Of a stretch of DNA of 64,000 nt, positions 32,360 to 45,291 are shown one piece after another (positions within the stretch are counted from its first letter, which is position 1; every line of letters begins with the position of its first letter). The stretch comes from Phylloscopus collybita (taxonomy: Eukaryota; Chordata; Aves; Passeriformes; Phylloscopidae). Position numbers and translations under genes: made by a program. The stretch lies in assembly GCA_027886175.1 (NCBI GenBank), contig JAJNNQ010000148.1, positions 155,190 through 219,189 on the forward strand, written 5' to 3'. The notes beneath the pieces were generated by a model that did not search any database, had not been told where the DNA came from, and saw only the letters and a list, made by a program, of their open reading frames with translations.

Positions 32360-33403
32360 AGTTATTTCAGGGAACTAGCCACGGGGACTCTGCACTGTGC
32401 TGGGTGAGTTTCTACAAGGTGACCAGAAGCTGTTCGCCAGCACCCGCTTGCAGCGACCGAGTTCGGCTTTCCACGTTCTTCCCCGGCTCTCTTTCGCTTC
32501 TCCGCACAAGCTGCGGCTGTACCGAAGACGTCGCTGGCTGTGCTTCCGCGAAGCGCTGCTTTCTCGGCAAAACGCAGCTTCTCGTTCTTGACAGCTCTGC
32601 TATGCAGAAGCACAGGAAAGCCGGCAGAGCTGCTCCTCTAGCTGCTCTACGCAGAGGCAACTGTAAATCAGCTAGACAGTGATCCTGTTGTGGAAAAGGC
32701 AGGAAAGTGGCTGCAAAAGCGTTTTGGCTTGCTGGAAGCAGCAGCAAGCACGCGGGCTTCTCTGCACGCTGCAAACACAAAACAGAAGCACCTACACGGC
32801 GAGAGGAGACGGCCTGACACCTGCTGCACTCAGTACAGCTCTGGGCTGCTGCCAGGAAAGGTATTTCAAGGAACTAGCCACGGGGACTCTGCACTGTGCT
32901 GGGACAGTTTCTACAAGGTGACCAGAAGCTGTTCGCCAGCACCCGCTTGCAGCGACCGAGTTCGGCTTTCCACGTTCTTCCCCGGCTCTCTTTCGCTTCT
33001 CCGCACAAGCTGCGGCTGTACCGAAGACGCCGCTGGCTGTGCTTCCGCGAAGCGCTGCTTTCTCGGCAAAACGCAGCTTCTCGTTCTTGACAGCTCTGCT
33101 ATGCAGAAGCACAGGAAAGCCGGCAGAGCTGCTCCTCTAGCTGCTCTACGCAGAGGCAACTGTAAATCAGCTAGACAGTGATCCTGTTGTGGAAAAGGCA
33201 GGAAAGTGGCTGCAAAAGCGTTTTGGCTTGCTGGAAGCAGCAGCAAGCACGCGGGCTTCTCTGCACGCTGCAAACACAAAACAGAAGCACCTACACGGCG
33301 AGAGGAGACTGCCTGACACCTGCTGCACTCAGTACAGCTCTGGGCTGCTGCCAGGAAAGGTATTTCAAGGAACTAGCCACGGGGACTCTGCACTGTGCTG
33401 GGA
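32358..33403 (-). repeat. 499-bp tandem repeat array, - orientation (2.1 units)
   Basis: It holds 47-48 bp of a broken unit, then two full units ending at 32904 and 33403, all reverse-complemented relative to 29545-32359. The outermost unit carries the CAGGCAGTC marker of left unit 1 and the inner one the AGCGACGTC marker of left unit 2. The array thus mirrors the outer left units. The stretch at 32360-32406 next to the fold-back has four substitutions, unusual for this array. Confidence 0.95.
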
Positions 33404-35489
33404 GAGTCCTCATTTGTATAGAATTTTAGTGGAATTTTAGTAGGCATAAGCCCAGTGTCTGGCAGACAGCATTAGGCACGAACGGTGGTCCATTTCCTTG
33501 GGAAACCAAAGTCTCCATCTTACGTGCCTGATGTCAGTTTGTAGGAGGCCTTTGGCACTACAAGGGCAGACAAACTTCTAACTGGTGGTAGATTCCGTGT
33601 GGGAGATATCCTCATTTGTGAGGAATTTCAGCAGGCATAACCCCAGTGGCAGGAAGACTGCATTAGACACAAACGGTGACCCTTTTCCATGGGAAACCGA
33701 AGTCTCTACCCCACGTTCCTGATGTTAGTTTGTAAGAGGCGTTTGGAAGTACAAGGGCAGAAAAACTTCCATCTCGTGGTAGATTGCACCTGGGAGATAT
33801 CCTCATTTTTATGGAATTTTAGTGGTATTAAAGTAGGCAGAAATCCAGCGGCAGGCAGACTGCTTTACACACGAACGCTGGCCCATATCCATGGGAAACC
33901 AAAGTCTCCACTCCAGGCTCCTCATGTCAGTTTATAGAAGGCCTTTGGAAATACAAGGGCAGAAAAACTTATATCTGGCGATAGACTGCACCCGGGAGAT
34001 GTCTTCATTTGTATGGAATTTCAGTGGAATTTTCGTAGGTAGAAGCCCAATGGCCGACAGACATTATTAGACATGAACGGTGGCCCATTTCCATGAGAAA
34101 CCAAAGTCTCCACAACAGGTTCCTGATGTCAGTTTTTAGGAGGCCTTTGGCACTAGAAGGGTAAACAAATTTCGAACTGGTGGTGGATTCCATCTGGGAG
34201 ATATCGTCATTTGTGAGGAATTTCAGCAGGCATAACCCCAGTGGCAGGCAGAGAGGATTAGACACGAACAGTGGCCCTTTTCCATGGGAAACCAAAATCT
34301 CCACCCCACGTTGCTTCTGTCACTTTGTAGGAGGCGTTTTCCAATATAAGGGCAGAGAAACTTCCATCTGGTTGTAGATTGCACCTGGGAGATATCCTCA
34401 TTTCTATGGAGTTTTAGTGGAATTTTAGTAGGAAGAAGCACAGTGGCAGGCAGACAGCATTAGACACGAACAATGGCCCATTTCTATGGGAAACCAAAGT
34501 CTCCACCCCACGTTCCTGATGTCCGTTTCTAGGAGGCCTTTGACACTACAAAGGTAGACAAACTTCCGTCTGGTGGTTGATTGCATCGGGGAGATATCCT
34601 CATTTGTATGGAATTTCAGCAGGTAAAAGCCCAGTGGCAGGCAGACAGCATTAGACATGAACGGTGGCCCTTTTCCCATGGGCAGCCAAAGTCTCCAAGC
34701 CACGTTCCTGATGTCAGGTTTTAGGAGGTCTTTGGCAGTACAAGGGCAAACAAACTTCCATCTGGTGGCTGATTGCATCGGGGAGAATATCCTCATTTGT
34801 ATGGAATTTCAGCAGGTAAAAGCCCAGTGGCAGGCAGATAGCATTAGACACGAACGGTGGCCCTTTTCCATGGGAAAACAAAGTCTCCAACCCAGGCTCC
34901 TGATGTCAGTTTGTAGGAGGCCTTTGGCATAAAAAGGGCAGACAAACTTCCATCTGGTGGGAAATTGCATTTGGGAGATATCCTCATTTGTAGGGAATTT
35001 TGGTAGGCTTCTGCCCACTGGCAGGCAGACAGCATTAGACACGAACAGTGGCCCCTTTCCATGGAAAAACAAATTATCCATCCTATGTTCCTGATATCAG
35101 TTTTTAGGAGGCTTTTGGCACTGCAAGGGCTGACAAACTTCCAGCTGGTGGTAGATTGCACCTGGGAGATATCCTCATTTTTATGGAATTTTAGTGGTAT
35201 TTTAGTACTCAGAAGCCCAATGGCAGACAGACAGCATTAAACATGAATGGTGGGCCTTTTCTATAGGAAACCAAAGTCTCCAGGTGAGGTTCCGAATGTC
35301 AGTTTGAAGGAGGCCTTTGGCACTGCAAGAGCAGACAAATTTCCATCTGGTGGCATATTGCGTCTGGGAGATATCCTCATTTGTATGTAATTTCAGTAGT
35401 CATAAGTCAGTGGCAAGGAGACAGCATTAAGCACCAAGGGTGGCCCTTTTCCATGGGAAACCAAAGCGTCCTCTCAGATTCCTGATGTC

Positions 35490-36651
35490 AGTTTGTAGGA
35501 GGCCGTTGCATTACAAGGGCAGACAAACTTTCAACTGGTGGTAGACTCCATCTGGGAGATATCCTCATTTTTATGGAATTTTACTAGGCATACGCCCAGT
35601 GGCAGGCACATAGCATTAGACAAAAAGGGTGGCCCATTTCCATGGGAAAACAAAGTCTCCACCGCACGTTCCTGATGTCAATTTTTAGGAGGCCTTTGGC
35701 ACTTCAAGGGCAGACAAACTTCCACCTGGTGGTAGATTGCACCTGGGACTTATCAACATTTGTATGGAACTGCAGCAGTCATAGCCACAGTGACAGGCAG
35801 ACAGCATTAGACAGGAACGGTGGTCCTTTTACATGGGAAACCAAAGTCTCCACCCTAGGTTCTTGATGGCAGTTTGTAGGAGGTCTTTGGCATTACAAGG
35901 GCAGAGAAACATCCATCTAGTTTAGATTACACCTGGGAGATATCCTCATTTGTATAGAATTTTAGTGGAATTTAACAGGCATAAGCCCAGTGGCTAGCAG
36001 ACAGCATTAGACACAAACGGTGGCCCATTCCCTTGGGAAAGCAAAGTCTCCACCCCACGTTCCTGATGTCAGTTTGTAGGAGGCCGTTGCATTACAAGGG
36101 CAGACAAACTTTCAACTGGTGGTAGACTCCATCTGGGAGATATCCTCATTTTTATGGAGTTTTACTAGGCATAAGCCCAGTGGCAGGCATATAGCATTAG
36201 ACAAAAAGGGTGGCCCATTTCCATGGGAAAACAAAGTCTCCACCGCACGTTCCTGATGTCAATTTTAAGGAGGCCTTTGGCACTTCAAGGGCAGACAAAC
36301 TTCCACCTGGTGGTAGATTGCACCTGGGAATTATCAGCATTTGTATGGAACTGCAGCAGTCATAGCCACAGTGACAGGCAGACAGCATTAGACAGGAACG
36401 GTGGTCCTTTTACATGGGAAACCAAAGTCTCCACCCTAGGTTCCTGATGGCAGTTTGTAGGAGGTCTTTGGCACTACAAGGGCAGAGAAACATCCATCTA
36501 GTTTAGATTACACCTGGGAGATATCCTCATTTGTATAGAATTTTAGTGGAATTTAACAGGCATAAGCCCAGTGGCTAGCAGACAGCATTAGACACAAACG
36601 GTGGCCCATTCCCTTGGGAAAGCAAAGTCTCCACCCCACGTTCCTGATGTC
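35490..36651 (-). repeat. 581-bp tandem duplication in the right arm (two copies)
   Basis: About three monomers are repeated in tandem, about 35490-36070 and 36071-36651. Marker sequences recur at an offset of 581 bp, for example the monomers beginning near 35642 and 36223. The left arm has this segment once (about 26.9-27.5 kb), and the pairing sum rises from 62947 to 63528, exactly 581. The copies differ at a few bases (ATCAACATT against ATCAGCATT). Confidence 0.85.
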
Positions 36652-37677
36652 AGTTTTTAGGAGGCCTTTGGCAATACGAGGGCAGACAAACTTCCAACTG
36701 GTGGTAGATTCCATCTGGGAGATGTCCTCATTTGTGAGGAATTTAAGTAGGCATTACTCCAGTGGCAGGCAGACAGCATTAGACACGAACAGTGGCCCTT
36801 TTCCATGGTAAACCAAAATCTCCACCCCATGTTGCTGATGTCACTTTGTAGGAGACGTTTTCCAATATAAGGGCAGAGAAACTTCCATCTGGTTGTCGAT
36901 TGCACCTGGGAGATATCCTCATTTTTAAGGAGATTTAGTGGAATTTTAGTAGGAAGAAACCCAGTGGCAGGCAGACAGCATTAGACACGAATAATGGCCC
37001 ATTTGATGGGAAACCAAAATCTCCACCCCACGTTCCTGATGTCCGTTTCTAGGAGGCTATTGTCACTACAAGGGCAGACAAACTTCCGTCTGGTGGTTGA
37101 TTGCATCGTTGAGATATCCTCATTTTTATGGAATTTCATCAGGTAGAAGCCCATTGGCAGGTAGACAGCATTAGAGAGGAACGGAGGCCCTTTTCCATGG
37201 GAAAACAAAGTCTCCAACCCAGGCTCCTGATGTCAGTTTTTAGTAGGCCTTTGGCATTAAAAGGGCAGACAAACTTCCATCTGGTGGGAAATTTTGTTTA
37301 GGGAGATATCCTCATTTGTATGTAATTTCAGTAGTCATAAGCCCAGTAGACAGCATTAAACACCAAGGTGCCCCTTTTCCAAGGGAAACCAAAGCGTCCT
37401 CTCCAGAATCCTGATGTCAGTGTGTAGGAGGCCATTGGCATTACAAGGGCAGACAAACTTTCATCTGGTGGTAGACTCTATCTGGAAGATATCCTCATTT
37501 GTATGGGATTTTACAAGGCATAATCCCAGTGGCAGGCAGACACCATTAGACACGAAAGGTGGCCCATTTCCATGGGAAACCCAAATCTCCGCGCTCATTG
37601 CTGATGTCACTTTGTAGGAGGCCTTTTCCAACATACAGGCAGAAAAACTTCCATCTGGTGGTAGATTGCACCTGGGA

Positions 37678-40600
37678 GTTATCCTCATTTCTATGGAATT
37701 TTATTGGAATTTTATTACGAAGATCCCCAGTGGCAGGCAGACAGCATTAGACACGAACGGTGGCCCATTTTTATAGGGAAACCAAAGTCTCCACCCCACA
37801 TTCCTGATGTCCGTTACTAGGAGGCCTTTGGCACTACAAGGGCAGACAAACTTCCACCTGGTGGTAGATTGCTCCTGGGAGATATCCTCATTTGTATGGA
37901 CCTTCAGCAGTCATAACCACAGTGCCAGGCAGACCGCATTAGACAGGAACGGTGGTCCTTTTCCTAGGGAAGCCAAAGTCTCCACACCACGTTCCCGATG
38001 TCAGGTTTTAGTAGGCCATTGACAGTACAAGGGCAGAGAAACTTCCGTCTGGTGGCATATTGCATCTGGGAGATATCCTCATTTGTATGTAATTTTAGTA
38101 GCCATAAGCCCAGTGGCAGGCAGACAGCATTAGACAGGAACCGTGGCCCTTTGCCATGGGAAACCAAAGTCTCCGCCCCAGCTTCTTGATGTCATTTTGT
38201 AGGAAGCCTTTTGCTCTACAGGGGCAGACAAACTTCCATTTGGTGTTAGATTGCACGTGAGAGACATCTTCAATGGTATGGAATTTTATTGTAATTTTAA
38301 TAGGCAGAATCCTAGTGGCAGGCAAACATCATTAGACACGAACGCTGTCGCATTTCCATGGGAAACCAAAGTCTCCACTCCAGGTTCCTGATGTCAGTAT
38401 GTAGGAGGCCTTTGGCACTACAAGGGCAGACAAAGTTCCGTCTGGTGGTTGATTGCATTGAGGAGATATCCTCATTTGTATGGAATTTCAGCAGGCAGAA
38501 GATCAGTGGCAGGCAGACAGCATAGGACACGAACGGTGGACCTTTTTCATGGGAAACCGATGTCTCCACCCCACGTTCCTGATGTCAGTTTTTAGGAGGC
38601 CTTTGGCACTACAAGGGCAAACAAACTTCGAACTGGTGGTAGATTCCATCTGGGAGATAGCCTCATTTGTGAGGAATTTCAGCAGGCGTAACCCAGTGGC
38701 AGGCAGACAGCATTAGACCGGAACGGTACCCCTTTTCCATTGGAAACAAAGTCTCCATCCCACGTTCCTGATGTCAGTTTGTAGGAGGCATTTGGCACTA
38801 TAAGGGCAGACTAATTTCCGACTGGTTGTAGATTCCATCTGGGAGATATCCTCATTTGTATGGAATTTCACTAGGCATAAGCCCAGTGGCAGGCACATTG
38901 CATTAGACACAAACGGTGGTCCTTTCCCATGGGAAACCAAAGTCTCCACCCCTGGCTCCTGATGTCAGTTTTTTAGGAGGCCTTTGCCACTACCAGGGCA
39001 GACAATCTTCCATCTGTTGGTAAATTGCATCTGGGAGATATCCTCACTTGTATGGAATTTTAGGAGGCATACGCCCAGTGGCAGGCACACAGCATTAGGC
39101 ATGAACAGTGGCTCTTTTTCATGGGAAACCAAATTATCCATCCTAAGTTTCAGATGTCATTTTATAGGAGACCTTTGGCAATACAAGGGCAGAGAAACTT
39201 CAAACCGGGGGTAGATTGCACCTGCGAGATATTCTCATTTGTATAGAATTTTAGAGGAATTTTAGTACGCAGAATCCCAGTGGCAGGCAGACAGAATTAG
39301 ACATGAATAGTGGCCCTTTTCCAGGGGAAACCAAAGTCTCCAGGCCAGGTTCCTGATGTCTGTTTTTAGGAGGCCTTTTGCACTACAAGAACAGACAAAC
39401 TTCCAACTGGTGGCATATTGAATCTGGGAGATATCCTCATTTGTATGTAATTTCTGTAGCCACAACCCAGTGGCGGGCAGACAGCATTAGACACGAACGC
39501 TGGCCCTTTTCCATGGGAAACCAAAGTCTCCACTCCAGGCTCCTCATGTCAATTTGTAGGAGGCCTTTGGCTCTACAGGGGCAGACAAACTTCCGTCAGG
39601 TGGTTGATTACATCGGAGAGATTTCCAAATTTTTTTTGGAATTTCAGCAGGCAGAAGCTCATTGGCAGGCAGACAGCATTAGACATGAACGCTGGTCCTT
39701 TTCCATGGGAAATCAAAGTCTCCACCCATGGTTCCTGATGTCAGTTTTTTAGGAGGGCTTTGGTACAACAAGGGCAGAGAATCTTCCATCTGGTTGTAGA
39801 TTGCACCTGGGATATATCCTTATTTCTATGGAATTTTAGTGGAATATTAATAGGAAGAAACCAAGTGGCAGGCAGACAGCATTAGACACGAACGGTGGCC
39901 CATTTCCATGGGAAACCAAAGTCTCCACCCCACGTTCCTGATGTCCGTTTCTAGGAGGCCGTTGGCAATACAAGGGCAGACAAACTTCCACCTGGTGGTA
40001 GATTGCACCTGGGAGATATCCTCATTTGTATGGAACTTCAGCACTCATAATCTCAAAGCCAGGCAGACAGCATTAGAAACAAACGGTGGACTTTTCCATG
40101 GGAAACCAAAGTCTTCACCCCACGTTCCTGATGTCCGTTTTTGGAGGCCTTTGGCACTACAAGGGCAGACAAACTTCCACCTTGTGGTAAATTGCATCTG
40201 CGAGATATCCTCATTTGTATTGAGTCTTTGCAGGCATACGCCCAGTGGCAGGCACACAGCATTAGGCATGAACAGTGACCTTTTTCCATGGGAAACCAAA
40301 TTATCCATCCTATGTTTCAGATGTCAGTTTATAGGAGCCCTTTTGCACTACAAGGACAGAGAAACTTCAAACTGGGGGAGGATTGCACCTGCGAAATATT
40401 CCCATTTGTATAGAATTTTAGAGGAATTTTAGTACGCAGAATCCCAGCTGCAGGCACACAGAATTAGACATGAATAGTGGCCGTTTTCCAGGGGAAAACA
40501 AAGTCTCCAGGCCAGCTTCCTGATGTCAGTTTTTAGGAGGCCTTTTGCACTACAAGAACAGACAAACTTCCAACTGGTGGCATATTGCGTCTTGGAGATA

Positions 40601-40990
40601 TCCTCATTTGTATGGAATTTTAGTGGAATTAAAGTAGGCAGAAGCCCAGTGGCAAGTAGACAGCATTAAACACCAACGGTGGCCCATTTCCATGGGAAAC
40701 CAAAGTCTCCACACCACGTGCCTTATGTCCGTTTGTAGGAGGACTTTTGCACTACAAGAGCAGACAAAGTTCCGTCTTGTGTTTGATTGAATCGAGGAGA
40801 TACCCTCATTTGTATGGAATTTCAGCAGGCAGAAGCCCAGTGGCAGGCAGACAGCATTAGGCACGAACTGCGGGCCCTTTTCCATGGGAAACCAAAGTCT
40901 CCACCCTACGTTCCTGATGTCAGTTTGTAAGAGGTGTTTGGAACTACAAGGGCAGAAAAACTTCCATCTGGTGGTAGATTGCACCTGGGG
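37678..40990 (-). repeat. Right-arm segmental duplication, shorter copy (3313 bp, internally deleted)
   Basis: It starts at GTTATCCTCATTTCTATGG, which recurs at 40991. It matches 40991-45291 throughout except for a missing segment of about 988 bp, joined within CTGGTGG at about 38049-38055. The missing part is 41369-42356 of the longer copy, about five monomers. The join lies inside a sequence shared by the two monomers, as expected for out-of-register recombination. The left arm has the undeleted order once. Confidence 0.88.
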
Positions 40991-43900
40991 GTTATCCTCA
41001 TTTCTATGGAATTTTATTGGAATTTTATTACGAAGATCCCCAGTGGCAGGCAGACAGCATTAGACACGAACGGTGGCCCATTTTTATAGGGAAACCAAAG
41101 TCTCCACCCCACATTCCTGATGTCCGTTACTAGGAGGCCTTTGGCACTACAAGGGCAGACAAACTTCCACCTGGTGGTAGATTGCTCCTGGGAGATATCC
41201 TCATTTGTATGGACCTTCAGCAGTCATAACCACAGTGCCAGGCAGACCGCATTAGACAGGAACGGTGGTCCTTTTCCTAGGGAAGCCAAAGTCTCCACAC
41301 CACGTTCCCGATGTCAGGTTTTAGTAGGCCATTGACAGTACAAGGGCAGAGAAACTTCCGTCTGGTGGTTGATTGCATCGGGAAGATATCCTCATTTGTA
41401 TGGAATTTCAGCAGATAGAAGCCCAGTGGCAGGCAGACAACATTAGACACGAATGGTGGCCCTTCCATGGGAAAACAAAGTCTCCAACCCAGGCTCCTGA
41501 TGTCAGTTTGTAGGAGGCCTTTGGCACTACAAGGGCAGACAAACTTCCATCTAGTGGTGGATCGCACCCTCGTAGATGTCCTTATTTGTATGGAATTTTA
41601 GTGGTATTTTTAGTACTCAGAAGCCCAGTTGCAGACAGAGAGAATTAAATACGAACGGTGGGCCTTTTCCATAGGAAACCAAAGTCTCCAGGCCAGGTTC
41701 CGAATGTCAGTATAAAGGAGGCCTTTGGAACTGCAAGAGCAGACAAACTAACATCTGGTGGTAGATTGCACCTGGGAGATATCCTCATTTGTATAGAATT
41801 TTAGTGGAATTATAGTACTCAGAATCCCAGTTGCAGACCGACCGCATTAAAAATGAACGGTGGACCTTTTCCGTAGGAAACCAATGTCTCCAGGCCAGGT
41901 TCCGAATGTCAGTTTGAAGGAGGCCTTTGGCACTGCTAGAGCAGACCAAACTTCCATCTGGTGGCATATTGCATCTGGAGATATCCTCATTTGTATGGAA
42001 CTTCAGCAGTCATAACCACAGTTCCAGGCAGACAGCATTAGACAGGAACGGTGGTCCTTTTCCATGGAAAGACAAATTATCCATCCTATGATCCTGATGT
42101 CAGTTTGAAGGAGGTCTTTGGCAATACAATGGCAGAGAAACTTCCATCTGGTGTTTGATTGCACCCGGGAGATATTCGCATTTGCATGGAATTTTAGTGG
42201 AATTTTAGTAGGCAGAATCCCAGCGGCAGGCAGAAAAAATTAGACATGAATAGTGGCCCATTTCCATGGGAAACCAAAGTCTCCACCCCAGGTTCCTGAT
42301 GTCATTTTCTAGGAGGCCTCTGGCACTACAAGAGGAGACAAACTTCCAACTGGTGGCATATTGCATCTGGGAGATATCCTCATTTGTATGTAATTTTAGT
42401 AGCCATAAGCCCAGTGGCAGGCAGACAGCATTAGACAGGAACCGTGGCCCTTTGCCATGGGAAACCAAAGTCTCTGCCCCAGCTTCTTGATGTCATTTTG
42501 TAGGAAGCCTTTTGCTCTACAGGGGCAGACAAACTTCCATTTGGTGTTAGATTGCACGTGAGAGACATCTTCAATGGTATGGAATTTTATTGTAATTTTA
42601 ATAGGCGGAATCCTAGTGGCAGGCAAACATCATTAGACACGAACGCTGTCGCATTTCCATGGGAAACCAAAGTCTCCACTCCAGGTTCCTGATGTCAGTA
42701 TGTAGGAGGCATTTGGCACTACAAGGGCAGACAAAGTTCCGTCTGGTGGTTGATTGCATTGAGGAGATATCCTCATTTGTATGGAATTTCAGCAGGCAGA
42801 AGATCAGTGGCAGGCAGACAGCATAGGACACGAACGGTGGACCTTTTTCATGGGAAACCGATGTCTCCACCCCACGTTCCTGATGTCAGTTTTTAGGAGG
42901 CCTTTGGCACTACAAGGGCAAACAAACTTCGAACTGGTGGTAGATTCCATCTGGGAGATAGCCTCATTTGTGAGGAATTTCAGCAGGCGTAACCCAGTGG
43001 CAGGCAGACAGCATTAGACCGGAACGGTACCCCCTTTTCCATTGGAAACAAAGTCTCCATCCCACGTTCCTGATGTCAGTGTGTAGGAGGCATTTGGCAC
43101 TATAAGGGCAGACTAATTTCCGACTGGTTGTAGATTCCATCTGGGAGATATCCTCATTTGTATGGAATTTCACTAGGCATAAGCCCAGTGGCAGGCACAT
43201 TGCATTAGACACAAACGGTGGTCCTTTCCCATGGGAAACCAAAGTCTCCACCCCTGGCTCCTGATGTCAGTTTTTTAGGAGGCCTTTGCCACTACCAGGG
43301 CAGACAATCTTCCATCTGTTGGTAAATTGCATCTGGGAGATATCCTCACTTGTATGGAATTTTAGGAGGCATACGCCCAGTGGCAGGCACACAGCATTAG
43401 GCATGAACAGTGGCTCTTTTTCATGGGAAACCAAATTATCCATCCTACGTTTCAGATGTCATTTTATAGGAGACCTTTGGCAATACAAGGGCAGAGAAAC
43501 TTCAAACCGGGGGTAGATTGCACCTGCGAGATATTCTCATTTGTATAGAATTTTAGAGGAATTTTAGTACGCAGAATCCCAGTGGCAGGCAGACAGAATT
43601 AGACATGAATAGTGGCCCTTTTCCAGGGGAAACCAAAGTCTCCAGGCCAGGTTCCTGATGTCTGTTTTTAGGAGGCCTTTTGCACTACAAGAACAGACAA
43701 ACTTCCAACTGGTGGCATATTGAATCTGGGAGATATCCTCATTTGTATGTAATTTCTGTAGCCACAACCCAGTGGCGGGCAGACAGCATTAGACACGAAC
43801 GCTGGCCCTTTTCCATGGGAAACCAAAGTCTCCACTCCAGGCTCCTCATGTCAATTTGTAGGAGGCCTTTGGCTCTACAGGGGCAGACAAACTTCCGTCA

Positions 43901-45291
43901 GGTGGTTGATTACATCGGAGAGATTTCCAAATTTTTTTTGGAATTTCAGCAGGCAGAAGCTCATTGGCAGGCAGACAGCATTAGACATGAACGCTGGTCC
44001 TTTTCCATGGGAAATCAAAGTCTCCACCCATGGTTCCTGATGTCAGTTTTTTAGGAGGGCTTTGGTACAACAAGGGCAGAGAATCTTCCATCTGGTTGTA
44101 GATTGCACCTGGGATATATCCTTATTTCTATGGAATTTTAGTGGAATATTAATAGGAAGAAACCAAGTGGCAGGCAGACAGCATTAGACACGAACGGTGG
44201 CCCATTTCCATGGGAAACCAAAGTCTCCACCCCACGTTCCTGATGTCCGTTTCTAGGAGGCCGTTGGCAATACAAGGGCAGACAAACTTCCACCTGGTGG
44301 TAGATTGCACCTGGGAGATATCCTCATTTGTATGGAACTTCAGCACTCATAATCTCAAAGCCAGGCAGACAGCATTAGAAACAAACGGTGGACTTTTCCA
44401 TGGGAAACCAAAGTCTTCACCCCACGTTCCTGATGTCCGTTTTTTGGAGGCCTTTGGCACTACAAGGGCAGACAAACTTCCACCTTGTGGTAAATTGCAT
44501 CTGCGAGATATCCTCATTTGTATTGAGTCTTTGCAGGCATACGCCCAGTGGCAGGCACACAGCATTAGGCATGAACAGTGACCTTTTTCCATGGGAAACC
44601 AAATTATCCATCCTATGTTTCAGATGTCAGTTTATAGGAGCCCTTTTGCACTACAAGGACAGAGAAACTTCAAACTGGGGGAGGATTGCACCTGCGAAAT
44701 ATTCCCATTTGTATAGAATTTTAGAGGAATTTTAGTACGCAGAATCCCAGCTGCAGGCACACAGAATTAGACATGAATAGTGGCCGTTTTCCAGGGGAAA
44801 ACAAAGTCTCCAGGCCAGCTTCCTGATGTCAGTTTTTAGGAGGCCTTTTGCACTACAAGAACAGACAAACTTCCAACTGGTGGCATATTGCGTCTTGGAG
44901 ATATCCTCAATTGTATGGAATTTTAGTGGAATTAAAGTAGGCAGAAGCCCAGTGGCAAGTAGACAGCATTAAACACCAACGGTGGCCCATTTCCATGGGA
45001 AACCAAAGTCTCCACACCACGTGCCTTATGTCCGTTTGTAGGAGGACTTTTGCACTACAAGAGCAGACAAAGTTCCGTCTTGTGTTTGATTGAATCGAGG
45101 AGATACCCTCATTTGTATGGAATTTCAGCAGGCAGAAGCCCAGTGGCAGGCAGACAGCATTAGGCACGAACTGTGGCCCTTTTCCATGGGAAACCAAAGT
45201 CTCCACCCTACGTTCCTGATGTCAGTTTGTAAGAGGTGTTTGGAACTACAAGGGCAGAAAAACTTCCATCTGGTGGTAGATTGCACCTGGG
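40991..45291 (-). repeat. Right-arm segmental duplication, full-length copy (about 4.30 kb)
   Basis: This tandem partner of 37678-40990 retains the 988 bp missing there. Landmarks in the two copies are 4301-4303 bp apart (38312/42613, 39262/43564, 39908/44210). It pairs with left-arm 21.36-25.85 kb. The copies differ at few positions, so the duplication is recent relative to divergence of the arms. Confidence 0.88.

Noticed and set aside
32164..32682. A 172-codon frame crossing the fold-back at 32358
   Set aside because: It is a fusion of forward and reversed repeat sequence created by the inversion, not a gene.
29545..33403. Ribosomal DNA spacer or another RNA-gene repeat
   Set aside because: I see no rRNA, 5S, tRNA or snRNA sequence in the 499-bp unit, and no Pol III box pair or terminator T run in a sensible place.
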